DNA of 64,000 nucleotides. Source: Aquificota bacterium. Its GTDB lineage: Bacteria; Aquificota; Aquificia; Aquificales; Aquificaceae. Location: the NCBI GenBank assembly GCA_018771605.1, contig CP076324.1:868001-932000 (forward strand), in the 5' to 3' direction. This document shows, piece by piece, positions 16,922 through 24,557 of this stretch. Under the pieces are notes generated by a model that was not told where the DNA came from, made no database searches, and saw only the letters and a program-made list of their open reading frames with translations. The first letter of the stretch is position 1; each line of letters begins with the position of its first letter. Made by a program: the position numbers and the translations under genes.

Positions 16922-18945
16922 ACTTCTTCTGCGTTCATTGCCATTTTCATCAGCCACCTAGGGAAAACCCATACCTTGGCTTAGTTCCTACAGAGCCATC
17001 CGCCATGCCCTTTGAAAACTGGAACGAAAGGATCTTTAGAGAGTCCTACCTTCCCAACATGTACGCCCATTATACAAGGGATGGAAAGGTCCTAAAGGTG
17101 GTCAACAACTACCAGGGCATAAGCTTTGACTTCACCTACAGCTTACTCTCTTGGCTTTTGAAGGAAAGGCCTTGGTTTGTGGAAAGGCTAAAAAGGGCAG
17201 GCCAAAATGCAATAGCCAGCGGTTTTAACCACACCATACTGCCCCTTGACCCGGAGGAAGACAGGGAGGTTCAGATAGTTTGGGGCATAAGGGCCTTTGA
17301 AAAGGTCTTTGGAAGAAGGCCAAAAGGCTTTTGGCTTCCAGAGCTAGCGGTAGACAAAAGGACCCTATCCCTCCTTGTAAAACACGGCATAAAATACACC
17401 ATCCTTGCACCCCATCAAGTAAAAACAAAGGGCAACTATTTGAGGCACCATCTTCCGGAGGGCCACATAGACATCTTTGTCTACGATGGAGAGCTGTCCC
17501 ATGGCATAGCCTTTGGAGAGCTGATAAACCATATGGATGAGGTAATAAGGAGAACAAGGGACAGAAAGGGCATAATCCTTATAGCCCTTGATGGTGAAAC
17601 CTTTGGCCATCATAAAAAGTTTGGGGAGATGGGCCTTGCCTACCTTTTGGAAAACCATCCAAACATAAGCACCCTTGAAAAGGTTTGTGAAAGCCTACAT
17701 CCAGAGGGTGAGACGGATATAAACGAATACACCTCTTGGAGCTGCGCCCACGGTGTGGAAAGGTGGAGGTCTGACTGCGGATGCTCTACGGGAGGGGAGC
17801 CAGGCTGGCACCAAAAGTGGAGAAAACCCTTGAGGGAAGCCCTTGAAGTCCTAAGGTCCAAGGTAAAGGAAAGGCTTTTTGATGTTCTTTCTCAACACAC
17901 CCTTGACCCAAAGGAGGCCCTCTTTGACTTTGTAGAGGTCCTAATGGGAGGTCCAAAGGAAGATTATTTCAAAAGGCATCTTAAGGGCCATGTAAGCCCG
18001 GAGGAAAAGAGGAAGCTTCTTAGACTACTTTACGCTTACAAGTATGTGAGCTATGCCTTCTCTTCCGATGGTTGGTTCTTTGCAGACATATCGGGCATAG
18101 AGGCAGTAAAAAACCTTCTCTTTGCCAAAAGGGCCATAGACCTACTTGGCGATAGGTCTGTAGAAAAAGCTTTTTTAGACATCTTTTCCGATACACCAAG
18201 CAACGTGCAGGTCTATGGCAACGGCTTGGGTGTTTGGCAAAAGCTTGTCTTACCTCATGTGGTATCAGAAAGGGATATGGTAAGGTCCATAGTGATCCTT
18301 GAGCTTTCAGACCTTGTACCACAGGAGGGAAGGCTTGGAAAGTTTTATTACAAGGTGGAGGGCTTTGAGCCTTGGAGGGTCTTTTTAAAGGATGAAGAAA
18401 CAGAAGAAGAGTTTTATGAGGCGGAGGACCTCAAAGATTTTAGCACCGATAGGATTCCACAGCCTTTGCTTGGCTGGCTACTAAAGGGCTGGGTCATGGA
18501 ATACTTTAAAGAGGATGTGGAGTTTGAAGAGAGCTACGAGCATCTATTTGAAAACCTGATCCTTTATGCCAAGGGAAGCCCCTTTGAATGCGATGATCTT
18601 TTAAAGTCAAGGGTAAAGGACTACCTTAAGCTAAGGCTTTACCTTTTGCTAAAAGAGGTGGCACCTTTGAAGGCGGTGGAAGAGCTGTTAAAGAAGGCGG
18701 AAGGCCTTGGGATAGACCTTGGCGATGAGAGGTTAAAGTTTTGGCTTGAAGAGTATATTAGTAGAAAGGTTAATTTGGGTCTTTCGGAAGAGGAAGCAAA
18801 AAGGCTTGCAAGCCTTGTAAAAGAGTATAACAGGTCTGTGGGCAGGATGGAGCTTATGGTAAACCTTTGGGAGCTTCAAAACTGGGCATGGGAAAACAGG
18901 GATAGGTTATCTGGAGAGACTCTGAGGCTTTTGGATTTTTTATAA
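16918..18945 (+). CDS. Glycoside hydrolase family 57 / DUF3536 protein
   Basis: A 675-residue protein with an N-terminal GH57 catalytic barrel: VHCHFHQPPRENPYLG opens the fold, the nucleophile glutamate is in GFWLPELAVDK, and the acid/base aspartate is in IALDGETFGHH. A DUF3536 domain follows. GH57 enzymes of thermophiles act on alpha-glucans (amylase, branching or amylopullulanase activity). No signal peptide is seen, so a cytoplasmic role in glycogen metabolism is likely. It is translationally coupled to accA through an ATGA overlap. Confidence 0.87.
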   Translation: MNFFCVHCHFHQPPRENPYLGLVPTEPSAMPFENWNERIFRESYLPNMYAHYTRDGKVLKVVNNYQGISFDFTYSLLSWLLKERPWFVERLKRAGQNAIASGFNHTILPLDPEEDREVQIVWGIRAFEKVFGRRPKGFWLPELAVDKRTLSLLVKHGIKYTILAPHQVKTKGNYLRHHLPEGHIDIFVYDGELSHGIAFGELINHMDEVIRRTRDRKGIILIALDGETFGHHKKFGEMGLAYLLENHPNISTLEKVCESLHPEGETDINEYTSWSCAHGVERWRSDCGCSTGGEPGWHQKWRKPLREALEVLRSKVKERLFDVLSQHTLDPKEALFDFVEVLMGGPKEDYFKRHLKGHVSPEEKRKLLRLLYAYKYVSYAFSSDGWFFADISGIEAVKNLLFAKRAIDLLGDRSVEKAFLDIFSDTPSNVQVYGNGLGVWQKLVLPHVVSERDMVRSIVILELSDLVPQEGRLGKFYYKVEGFEPWRVFLKDEETEEEFYEAEDLKDFSTDRIPQPLLGWLLKGWVMEYFKEDVEFEESYEHLFENLILYAKGSPFECDDLLKSRVKDYLKLRLYLLLKEVAPLKAVEELLKKAEGLGIDLGDERLKFWLEEYISRKVNLGLSEEEAKRLASLVKEYNRSVGRMELMVNLWELQNWAWENRDRLSGETLRLLDFL

Positions 18946-19022
18946 TCTTGCTTTCAGCCTTGGTCCTTTTGAACAAAGATGCCTTGGAATTCATAGCAAG
19001 GCTTTTGGGTTTAATCAAGTAA
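18945..19022 (+). pseudogene. C-terminal remnant of a coiled-coil/TM protein gene
   Basis: Reading from 18945 to a TAA at 19020-19022 gives ILLSALVLL, then NKDALEFIARLLGLIK. This matches the C-terminus of the intact small protein at 24240-24506 (NKEALEVIAKLFGLIK preceded by a similar hydrophobic stretch). No start codon or coiled-coil part remains; the preceding sequence is the GH57 gene. It is best read as the tail of a former second copy. Confidence 0.7.
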
Positions 19023-19032
19023 AATAGTATTC

Positions 19033-20292
19033 ATGCCCTTTAAGTCCCTTTTTACAGACCTCTATGAGCTTACAATGGCTCAAGCATACTTTGAGGCAAA
19101 CAAAACTGGCAAAGCAGTCTTTAGCCTCTTTGTTAGAAAGCTTCCAGAAAACAGGAACTTTTTGGTTTCATGCGGGCTTGAACCTCTCCTTGAAGCCCTC
19201 TCAGAATTTCGCTTTGGCGATGAAGAGCTAAAATACCTCAAATCCCTTGGCATCTTCAAAGATTGGTTTTTAGACTATTTAAAAGAGTATAGCTTTAGGT
19301 CAAACCTCTACGCAATAGGCGAAGGAAGGATCATATTCCAGAATGAGCCTATAGTTCAGCTGGAGGGCTCTTTGCCCGATGTGCAAATCCTTGAGACCAT
19401 AGTGATAAACCTTATACACTACAACACTCTTATAGCCTCAAAGGCTGCAAGATGCTATATAGCTGGAAGGGGGAAGGGCCTTGTGGACTTTGGTCTAAGG
19501 AGGGCCCATGGCCTTGATGCGGGCCTTTATGCGGCAAGGGCAACCTACATAACAGGCTTTTCTGGCACTTCCAACCTTTTTGCTGGTATGAAGTACTCTA
19601 TCCCAGTCTTTGGAACCATGGCCCACTCCTTTGTCATGGTCTTTGAAGAGGAGGAAGAGGCCTTTAGGGCCTTTGCCAAGAGCTTTCCAGACAGGACAGT
19701 GCTTCTCATTGATACCTATGACACTCTTGAAGGGGCAAAAAAGGCCCTAAGGCTTATGAAGGAAGGCATAAAAGTAGTTGGTGTGCGCATTGACAGCGGA
19801 GATGTGGAGGAGCTAAGCAAAGAGGTAAGGGAGATCTTTGATAGGGAGGGCTTTAGGGATGTGAAGATCCTTGTCAGTGGAGGGGTGGATGAGATGGATA
19901 TAGACAGGTGGCTCTCCAGGTCTGCGCCCATAGATGCCTTTGGTGTGGGCACCAAACTTTTGACCTCTTCAGACGCACCCTATCTGGACATAGCCTACAA
20001 GCTTGTAGAGTATGAGGGAAAGCCCAAGTTTAAGCTAAGCCCAGGAAAGGCTACCTTTCCATACAAGAGACAGGTAATAAGACACTATGAGGATGGCCTT
20101 ATGGCCTATGATGAGGTGGTACCCTACAGGGAAGGGGGCCTTGTGGAGATGGTATGCAAAGAAGGAAACCTTATAAAGAAACTTCCAAGCCTTAAGGAGA
20201 TAAGAGAAGTGTTTATGGAGGAGTTTTCAAGGCTTCCGGAGAGTTTAAAATCTTTGCATGAGAAGGCCGAATACAAGGTGCTTATAATATAA
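19033..20292 (+). CDS. pncB: Nicotinate phosphoribosyltransferase
   Basis: A 419-residue NAD-salvage enzyme joining nicotinate and PRPP to give nicotinate mononucleotide. Conserved segments include LFTDLYELTMAQAYF at the N-terminus, VDFGLRRAHGLDAGLYAARA, IPVFGTMAHSFVM with the functional histidine, and VGVRIDSGDVEELS plus FGVGTKLLTS in the phosphate-binding region. The size fits the shorter bacterial/archaeal PncB subgroup. It is followed by rpoZ after 15 bases. Confidence 0.94.
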   Translation: MPFKSLFTDLYELTMAQAYFEANKTGKAVFSLFVRKLPENRNFLVSCGLEPLLEALSEFRFGDEELKYLKSLGIFKDWFLDYLKEYSFRSNLYAIGEGRIIFQNEPIVQLEGSLPDVQILETIVINLIHYNTLIASKAARCYIAGRGKGLVDFGLRRAHGLDAGLYAARATYITGFSGTSNLFAGMKYSIPVFGTMAHSFVMVFEEEEEAFRAFAKSFPDRTVLLIDTYDTLEGAKKALRLMKEGIKVVGVRIDSGDVEELSKEVREIFDREGFRDVKILVSGGVDEMDIDRWLSRSAPIDAFGVGTKLLTSSDAPYLDIAYKLVEYEGKPKFKLSPGKATFPYKRQVIRHYEDGLMAYDEVVPYREGGLVEMVCKEGNLIKKLPSLKEIREVFMEEFSRLPESLKSLHEKAEYKVLII

Positions 20293-20307
20293 TATGTAAG
20301 GAGGTGT

Positions 20308-20541
20308 ATGATGAGTAGAAGGCCAAACATAGAGGAAGCTCTTAAAAAGGTATCTTCAAGGTATGAGCTTGTGCATGCGGCGGCAAAGAGGGTAAAACAG
20401 CTCCTTGAAAGGGGAGATGATATATTCATCAGAGACAGAGCAAGAGGTGAGCTAATAAAAAAGACCTTTCAAGCCATAGAAGATATAGCCCAAGGTAAGG
20501 TGCAAGTTATAAAGATTAAAAAGAGTGCAAACAATGATTAA
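20308..20541 (+). CDS. rpoZ: RNA polymerase omega subunit
   Basis: A 77-residue protein assisting beta-prime folding in RNA polymerase. The omega signature is visible as RPNIEEALKKVSSRYELVHAAAKRVKQLL and the final KTFQAIEDIAQGKV. The ATG is preceded by a good Shine-Dalgarno (AAGGAGGTG). Two methionine codons occur in tandem, so the exact start is uncertain by one residue. It overlaps the next gene by 8 bases. Confidence 0.9.
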   Translation: MMSRRPNIEEALKKVSSRYELVHAAAKRVKQLLERGDDIFIRDRARGELIKKTFQAIEDIAQGKVQVIKIKKSANND

Positions 20542-20941
20542 GAGCCTTCTTTTCCTGCACCTTTTCTTTGCTATAGTGTGGATAGGGGGAATGATATACA
20601 GCCTGCTCTTTTTGAGGCCTTCTTTAAAAGAGATAACACAAGAAGAGCAAAGAGGTAAGTTTTTAAAACAGGTATTCCATAGGTTTTTCCTGGCCGTTTG
20701 GCTTTCCATACTTGTGCTTTTCCTCACCGGCATGGGCCTATGGCATGGCTACAGAAAGGATTTTTCGGACAATCCTCTCTTTCACATAAAGCTTTTCCTC
20801 TTTGGCCTTATGGTTATAGTCTTTTCCTACATTTACTTTCTCCTATTTAGAAGAGGTAAGCTTTCCCACATTCCCAACCTCATAGGTATAAACCTGCTTT
20901 TGAGCATACTCATACTCCTCATAATCATCTACATAAGATAG
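20534..20941 (+). CDS. Small four-TM membrane protein, CopD/DUF-like
   Basis: A 135-residue integral membrane protein with four hydrophobic helices (residues about 4-25, 50-75, 86-105, 115-133). The motif HLFFAIVWIGGMIYSLLFLRP and the HxxxxxxWxGG pattern resemble CopD-type or related haem/copper-linked membrane domains. The function is unknown. I prefer the ATG at 20534 over an upstream in-frame GTG. It lies between rpoZ and a lytic transglycosylase with short overlaps or gaps and is probably cotranscribed. Confidence 0.65.
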   Translation: MIKSLLFLHLFFAIVWIGGMIYSLLFLRPSLKEITQEEQRGKFLKQVFHRFFLAVWLSILVLFLTGMGLWHGYRKDFSDNPLFHIKLFLFGLMVIVFSYIYFLLFRRGKLSHIPNLIGINLLLSILILLIIIYIR

Positions 20942-20942
20942 T

Positions 20943-22595
20943 ATGCCCTTATTACTCTTACTCCTTACCTTCCTTTACGCTTGGTCCCAACTTCCAAAAG
21001 AGTATGAACTTCTTATTCAATTCAAACAGACTTCAGACCCTTCCATAGCCTACAGGATACTAAAGGATTACCCCGATGCGGTCTTCAAAGATGACCTTAT
21101 GCTCCTTTTGGCAAAGCTGGAAAAGTCTAAGGGAAGGGAAGAAGAGGCCAAAAGGCTAATTAAGGATATAAACCCAAAGAACTTAAGCCCGCAGTATAAA
21201 GAAGAATATGTTAGTCTTTGGAAGGACCTTGGCCTTGACCCAAAGGAGGGTTTTTTAAAGCATCCTGCGCTTTTCAGAGAGTTTATACCACAGCTAAGGC
21301 TTAGCCCAGAGGAGGCCCTTAGTGCCTCGGAAGAACTCTTCAGAAAAAGGTATTACAAAGAAGTGATAAGCCTTTTGGAGCCTTTGGAATTCGGTAAGAC
21401 ATGCTATATGCTTGGAAGGTCCTATCTATCTCTTAAGGAAAGGGAGAAGGCCATTGGGATCTTTGAAAGGTGTGAGGATGAGAGGGCAAAGGCGGACCTT
21501 GCGGTCCTCTACTTTGAGCTTGGCCAAAAAGATCAAAGCGAAAGGATACTTTCTACCATTCAAGATAAAAAGCTTTTGTCCGATGCCCTCTTTAGAATGG
21601 GAAGGCAGTGTTTGACAAGGGAGAACTATGGGTGTGCTATTGATTACCTTTCTCGCATGGAACCATCTTACAGGAGGGAGTTTAACTTAGGACTTTCTTA
21701 CTATGCCTTAGGGAACTATTCAAAGGCTCTTGAGAGCTTTCTTAGGTCCTTGGAATACACAAGGGATAAGGAGGAGAGGTCTGCCAGCTACTTTTGGGCC
21801 TACAAGAGCGCCTTTATGATAGACAAAGAGAGAGCCAACGAGTATCTTATAAAGGCATCCAATGGAAATGGCTTTTACTATGCGGTATCCAGCGCCATGC
21901 TTGGCCTTCCTGTGGCAAGCAAGGCCATGAGGGTGGTGATGGAGGATGAGAGTTTTCCAAAAACTGCGAGTATTATAAGGGCAATATGGCTTGCCGGCTT
22001 TCCAGGGTATGCAAGGCTTGAGGCCTTCAAAAGGATAAGGGAGATGACCTCCTCCGATATCCTTGCCCTATCAAAGCTTGACACCTACCTTGCCATCAGG
22101 CTTGCCACTAGAAAATACGGCTATGGAAGCCTTGTATACAGCGCGGTAGCCTTTCCAAAGCCCTATAGGGATATAGTAGAAAGGGCTTCTAACACCTACG
22201 GCATTAGTCCAGCTTTAATATACGCGGTTATGAGGCAGGAGAGCCTCTTTGACACCTATGCAATCTCCGTCGCGGGCGCCAAGGGCCTTATGCAACTCCT
22301 AGATGGCACAGCCCAGTATGTGGCAAGAAGGGAGGGAATAAGGATAAAAAACCTCTTTCATCCGGAGACCAACATACTTTTAGGAGTGGCCTACCTTAGA
22401 TATCTGCTTGATATGTGGAATGGAGACTTAGTTAGGGCCCTTGCCAGCTACAACGCCGGCCCCACAAGGGTGAAAGACTGGAACAGCACAGAAGATGTCT
22501 ATCTCTTTATAGAAACGGTGCCAATAGCGGAAACTAGAAACTACGTAAAGAGGGTGCTTTACAACTACTATGTCTATTCTGACCTATTAAAGTGA
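20943..22595 (+). CDS. Lytic transglycosylase with TPR-like repeats (Slt family)
   Basis: A 550-residue exported enzyme cleaving peptidoglycan between MurNAc and GlcNAc. A signal peptide (residues 1-17) precedes about 350 residues of helical TPR-like repeats (for example CYMLGRSYLSLKEREKAIGIFE). A C-terminal SLT domain follows: ISPALIYAVMRQESLFDTYAISVAGAKGLMQLL, with the catalytic Glu in RQESLFD and the GLMQL motif, then YLRYLLDMWNGDLVRALASYNAGP. This matches Slt70-type organisation at slightly reduced length. The 3' end overlaps that of hemL by 9 bases. Confidence 0.93.
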   Translation: MPLLLLLLTFLYAWSQLPKEYELLIQFKQTSDPSIAYRILKDYPDAVFKDDLMLLLAKLEKSKGREEEAKRLIKDINPKNLSPQYKEEYVSLWKDLGLDPKEGFLKHPALFREFIPQLRLSPEEALSASEELFRKRYYKEVISLLEPLEFGKTCYMLGRSYLSLKEREKAIGIFERCEDERAKADLAVLYFELGQKDQSERILSTIQDKKLLSDALFRMGRQCLTRENYGCAIDYLSRMEPSYRREFNLGLSYYALGNYSKALESFLRSLEYTRDKEERSASYFWAYKSAFMIDKERANEYLIKASNGNGFYYAVSSAMLGLPVASKAMRVVMEDESFPKTASIIRAIWLAGFPGYARLEAFKRIREMTSSDILALSKLDTYLAIRLATRKYGYGSLVYSAVAFPKPYRDIVERASNTYGISPALIYAVMRQESLFDTYAISVAGAKGLMQLLDGTAQYVARREGIRIKNLFHPETNILLGVAYLRYLLDMWNGDLVRALASYNAGPTRVKDWNSTEDVYLFIETVPIAETRNYVKRVLYNYYVYSDLLK

Positions 22596-23861
22596 CCTTA
22601 TTGCCCTGTCTATCCTCTCAAGGGCAAGGTCAATATCTTCCTCTTGGTGAGCCGTGCTTAAAAACCATGCCTCAAACTGGGATGGTGGTATGAGAACACC
22701 TTCCTTCAGCAGGGCCCTAAAGAACCTTCCAAAGAGCTCTGTATTTGAGCTTTTTGCACTTTCATAGTCATAGACCTCTCTGTCTGTAAAGAAGACTGTA
22801 AACATGGAGGCTATCTGGTTTATGCGGTGGGCTATGCCTTTGTCCGATAGTATTTTAGAAAGGCCATCTGTGAGCTTCTTTGTTAGCCTTTCCAGCTCTT
22901 GGTATGGGTCAAGGCTTAGAAGCTCCCTTATGGTGGCAAGGCCAGCCACCATGGAAAGGGGATTGCCCGAAAGTGTCCCTGCCTGATAGATAGGCCCCTC
23001 TGGTGCCACCTTCTCCATAATCTCCCTTCTTCCACCGTATGCTCCCAAGGGCATACCACCACCAAGTATTTTCCCCATACATGTAATATCCGGCTCTACG
23101 TTAAAAACCTCTTGGGCCCCACCCTTAGAAAGCCTAAAGTTGGTAATGACCTCATCGCAGATAAATAGAGCACCATACCTTTTAGTTAGGTCCCTTATGG
23201 CCTCCAAAAAGCCCGGCTTTGGAAGGACCACACCCATATTCCCAGCCACAGGCTCCACTATCACGCAGGCTATATCTTCCCCATACCTTTTAAAGACCTC
23301 TTCTAAGGCCTCTGTGTTGTTATAGGGTATCACAAGAGTGAGCCTTGCTACCTCTTCCGGCACTCCCGGAGTTCCCGGAATGCCAAGGGTGGCCACACCA
23401 GACCCAGCACTCACCAAAAGGGCATCACCATGCCCATGATAACAGCCTTCAAACTTCACCACATATTTTTTGCCCGTATAGCCCCTTGCCAGTCTTATGG
23501 CGGACATGGTGGCCTCCGTGCCAGAAGAGACAAACCTTACCATCTCCACAGAGGGCATGCAAGAGGCCACAAGCTCCGCAAGCTCTATCTCATAAGGATT
23601 TGTAAGGCCATAGGAAAGCCCCTTTTGAGATTGTTCTTTTACCGCTTCCACAACTTTGGGATGGGCATGGCCTAAGATGAGAGGCCCCCAAGACATGAGA
23701 AAGTCTATGTATTCCTTATCTTCCACATCCCAAAGCCTTGAGCCTTTTGCCCTTGAGACTATGATAGGGTCCCCACCTACAGCCTTAAAGGCTCTGACCG
23801 GAGAGCTAACACCCCCCGGCATAAGAGACCTTGCCTTCTCAAAGAGTTCCCTGTTTTTCAT
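22587..23861 (-). CDS. hemL: Glutamate-1-semialdehyde 2,1-aminomutase
   Basis: A 424-residue PLP enzyme making 5-aminolevulinate from glutamate-1-semialdehyde in the C5 tetrapyrrole pathway. Typical segments are MPGGVSSPVRAFKAVGG, VSSGTEATMSAIRLARG, FICDEVITNFRL and TCMGKILGGGMPLGAYGG, which contains the Schiff-base lysine. The TATAAT box on the minus strand (23871-23876) is 9 bases before the ATG. That box lies inside a duplicated 29-bp stretch bordering the MITE-like element. Confidence 0.97.
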   Translation of the reverse strand: MKNRELFEKARSLMPGGVSSPVRAFKAVGGDPIIVSRAKGSRLWDVEDKEYIDFLMSWGPLILGHAHPKVVEAVKEQSQKGLSYGLTNPYEIELAELVASCMPSVEMVRFVSSGTEATMSAIRLARGYTGKKYVVKFEGCYHGHGDALLVSAGSGVATLGIPGTPGVPEEVARLTLVIPYNNTEALEEVFKRYGEDIACVIVEPVAGNMGVVLPKPGFLEAIRDLTKRYGALFICDEVITNFRLSKGGAQEVFNVEPDITCMGKILGGGMPLGAYGGRREIMEKVAPEGPIYQAGTLSGNPLSMVAGLATIRELLSLDPYQELERLTKKLTDGLSKILSDKGIAHRINQIASMFTVFFTDREVYDYESAKSSNTELFGRFFRALLKEGVLIPPSQFEAWFLSTAHQEEDIDLALERIDRAIRSL

Positions 23862-23889
23862 TTAGCATATATTATAAACCGCTATTCCT
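23861..23889. repeat. Left target-site duplication of MITE-like element
   Basis: These 29 bases recur with one short indel/mismatch as 28 bases at 24177-24204 (first 17 and last 9 bases identical). The repeat holds the -10 region of hemL. Its position exactly outside the element ends identifies it as a target-site duplication. Confidence 0.75.
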
Positions 23890-24176
23890 TACGCCGAGTG
23901 AGAAATTAATCAAAAGAATGTCTTACTACTACTCCTACCCTTGCAAAAAATAAATGATACAAACAATACGCCGGTGAGAAATTAATTAGGAAGCTGGGAT
24001 ACCATCATACCTTCTTGCAAAAAATAAATGAGACAAGAAATGTAGAAGCACGGCATGCCGTGCAACTACTAATAAAAAATCCAAAAGTAGTGGCGGGTCT
24101 TGAACCCGCCTGATGTTTTATAATTTGGCAGGTTTAAAACCTGCCACTACAAAGGATGAATTTCTCTCCCAACGTA
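23890..24176. mobile_element. 287-bp MITE-like element related to the window's IS
   Basis: The left end (23890-23907) is identical over 18 bases to the left terminus of the 968-bp IS at 32390. The right end (24159-24176) is an imperfect inverted copy (14 of 18 matches to the IS right terminus). The interior codes for no transposase. It holds a near-duplicate of the first 77 bases, starting at 23967 with a second IS-like end. It also holds a 16-bp palindrome (24048-24063) and two hairpins: 24092-24110 (GGCGGGT/ACCCGCC) and 24127-24145 (GGCAGGTTT/AAACCTGCC). GTAGTGGC at 24088 and GCCACTAC at 24143 could pair around both hairpins. This element fills most of the gene-free stretch 23862-24239. Confidence 0.75.
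23967..24041. repeat. Second copy of a 77-bp unit inside the MITE-like element
   Basis: Unit A (23890-23966) and unit B (from 23967) both begin with TACGCCG...TGAGAAATTAAT and both end with CTTGCAAAAAATAAATGA followed by ACAA. The middle parts differ. This looks like a tandem duplication, or nested insertion, of an IS-end segment. Confidence 0.65.
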
Positions 24177-24204
24177 TTTAGCATATATTATAACTGCTAT
24201 TCCT
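24177..24204. repeat. Right target-site duplication of MITE-like element
   Basis: A near-identical copy of 23861-23889, directly outside the right terminus of the element. It brings a second TATATTATAA motif into the region upstream of the small coiled-coil gene, which may act as its promoter. Confidence 0.75.
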
Positions 24205-24239
24205 TGCTGTTAATAGTTTTTTTGTCTAAAATTTTAACT

Positions 24240-24506
24240 ATGCCGCACTTGACCGAGGAGCTTACGAAAGAGCTTATAACAAAGGCGGAGTTTTATGGAG
24301 AGATAAGGCTAATAAAGCAAGAAATAGAGGCCTTAAGGCAGGAGATGAGGACCTTAAAAACAGAGCTTGAAGCAAAGATAGAAAATGAAATCCTTAAGCT
24401 TGACAGAAAATTCACCATCTTGTTTTTAATCCTCCTATTTGCCATAATCTTTTTAAACAAGGAGGCCTTAGAGGTTATAGCAAAGCTTTTTGGACTTATT
24501 AAGTAG
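24240..24506 (+). CDS. Small coiled-coil protein with C-terminal membrane anchor
   Basis: An 88-residue protein of unknown function. Residues about 10-55 are a charged heptad-like coiled coil (LIKQEIEALRQEMRTLKTELEAKIENEILKL, given here only as its heptad core). A single membrane helix (FTILFLILLFAIIFL) and a short cytoplasmic or periplasmic tail ending NKEALEVIAKLFGLIK follow. I chose the ATG at 24240. An upstream in-frame ATG at 24156 would start inside the MITE-like element and read through its terminus. A C-terminal remnant of a paralogue is at 18945-19022, so this is a small gene family. Confidence 0.7.
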   Translation: MPHLTEELTKELITKAEFYGEIRLIKQEIEALRQEMRTLKTELEAKIENEILKLDRKFTILFLILLFAIIFLNKEALEVIAKLFGLIK

Positions 24507-24557
24507 TGGCATATATTATAATCTTAATTCTTTCCAGATTCTTTTGGAGGTGGTAGA

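Noticed and set aside
24092-24110. On the minus strand GGCGGGTTCAAGACCCGCC looks like a tRNA T-arm with a TTCAAGA loop.
   Set aside because: No acceptor, D-arm or anticodon arm can be built around it; it is one of several palindromes in the MITE-like element.
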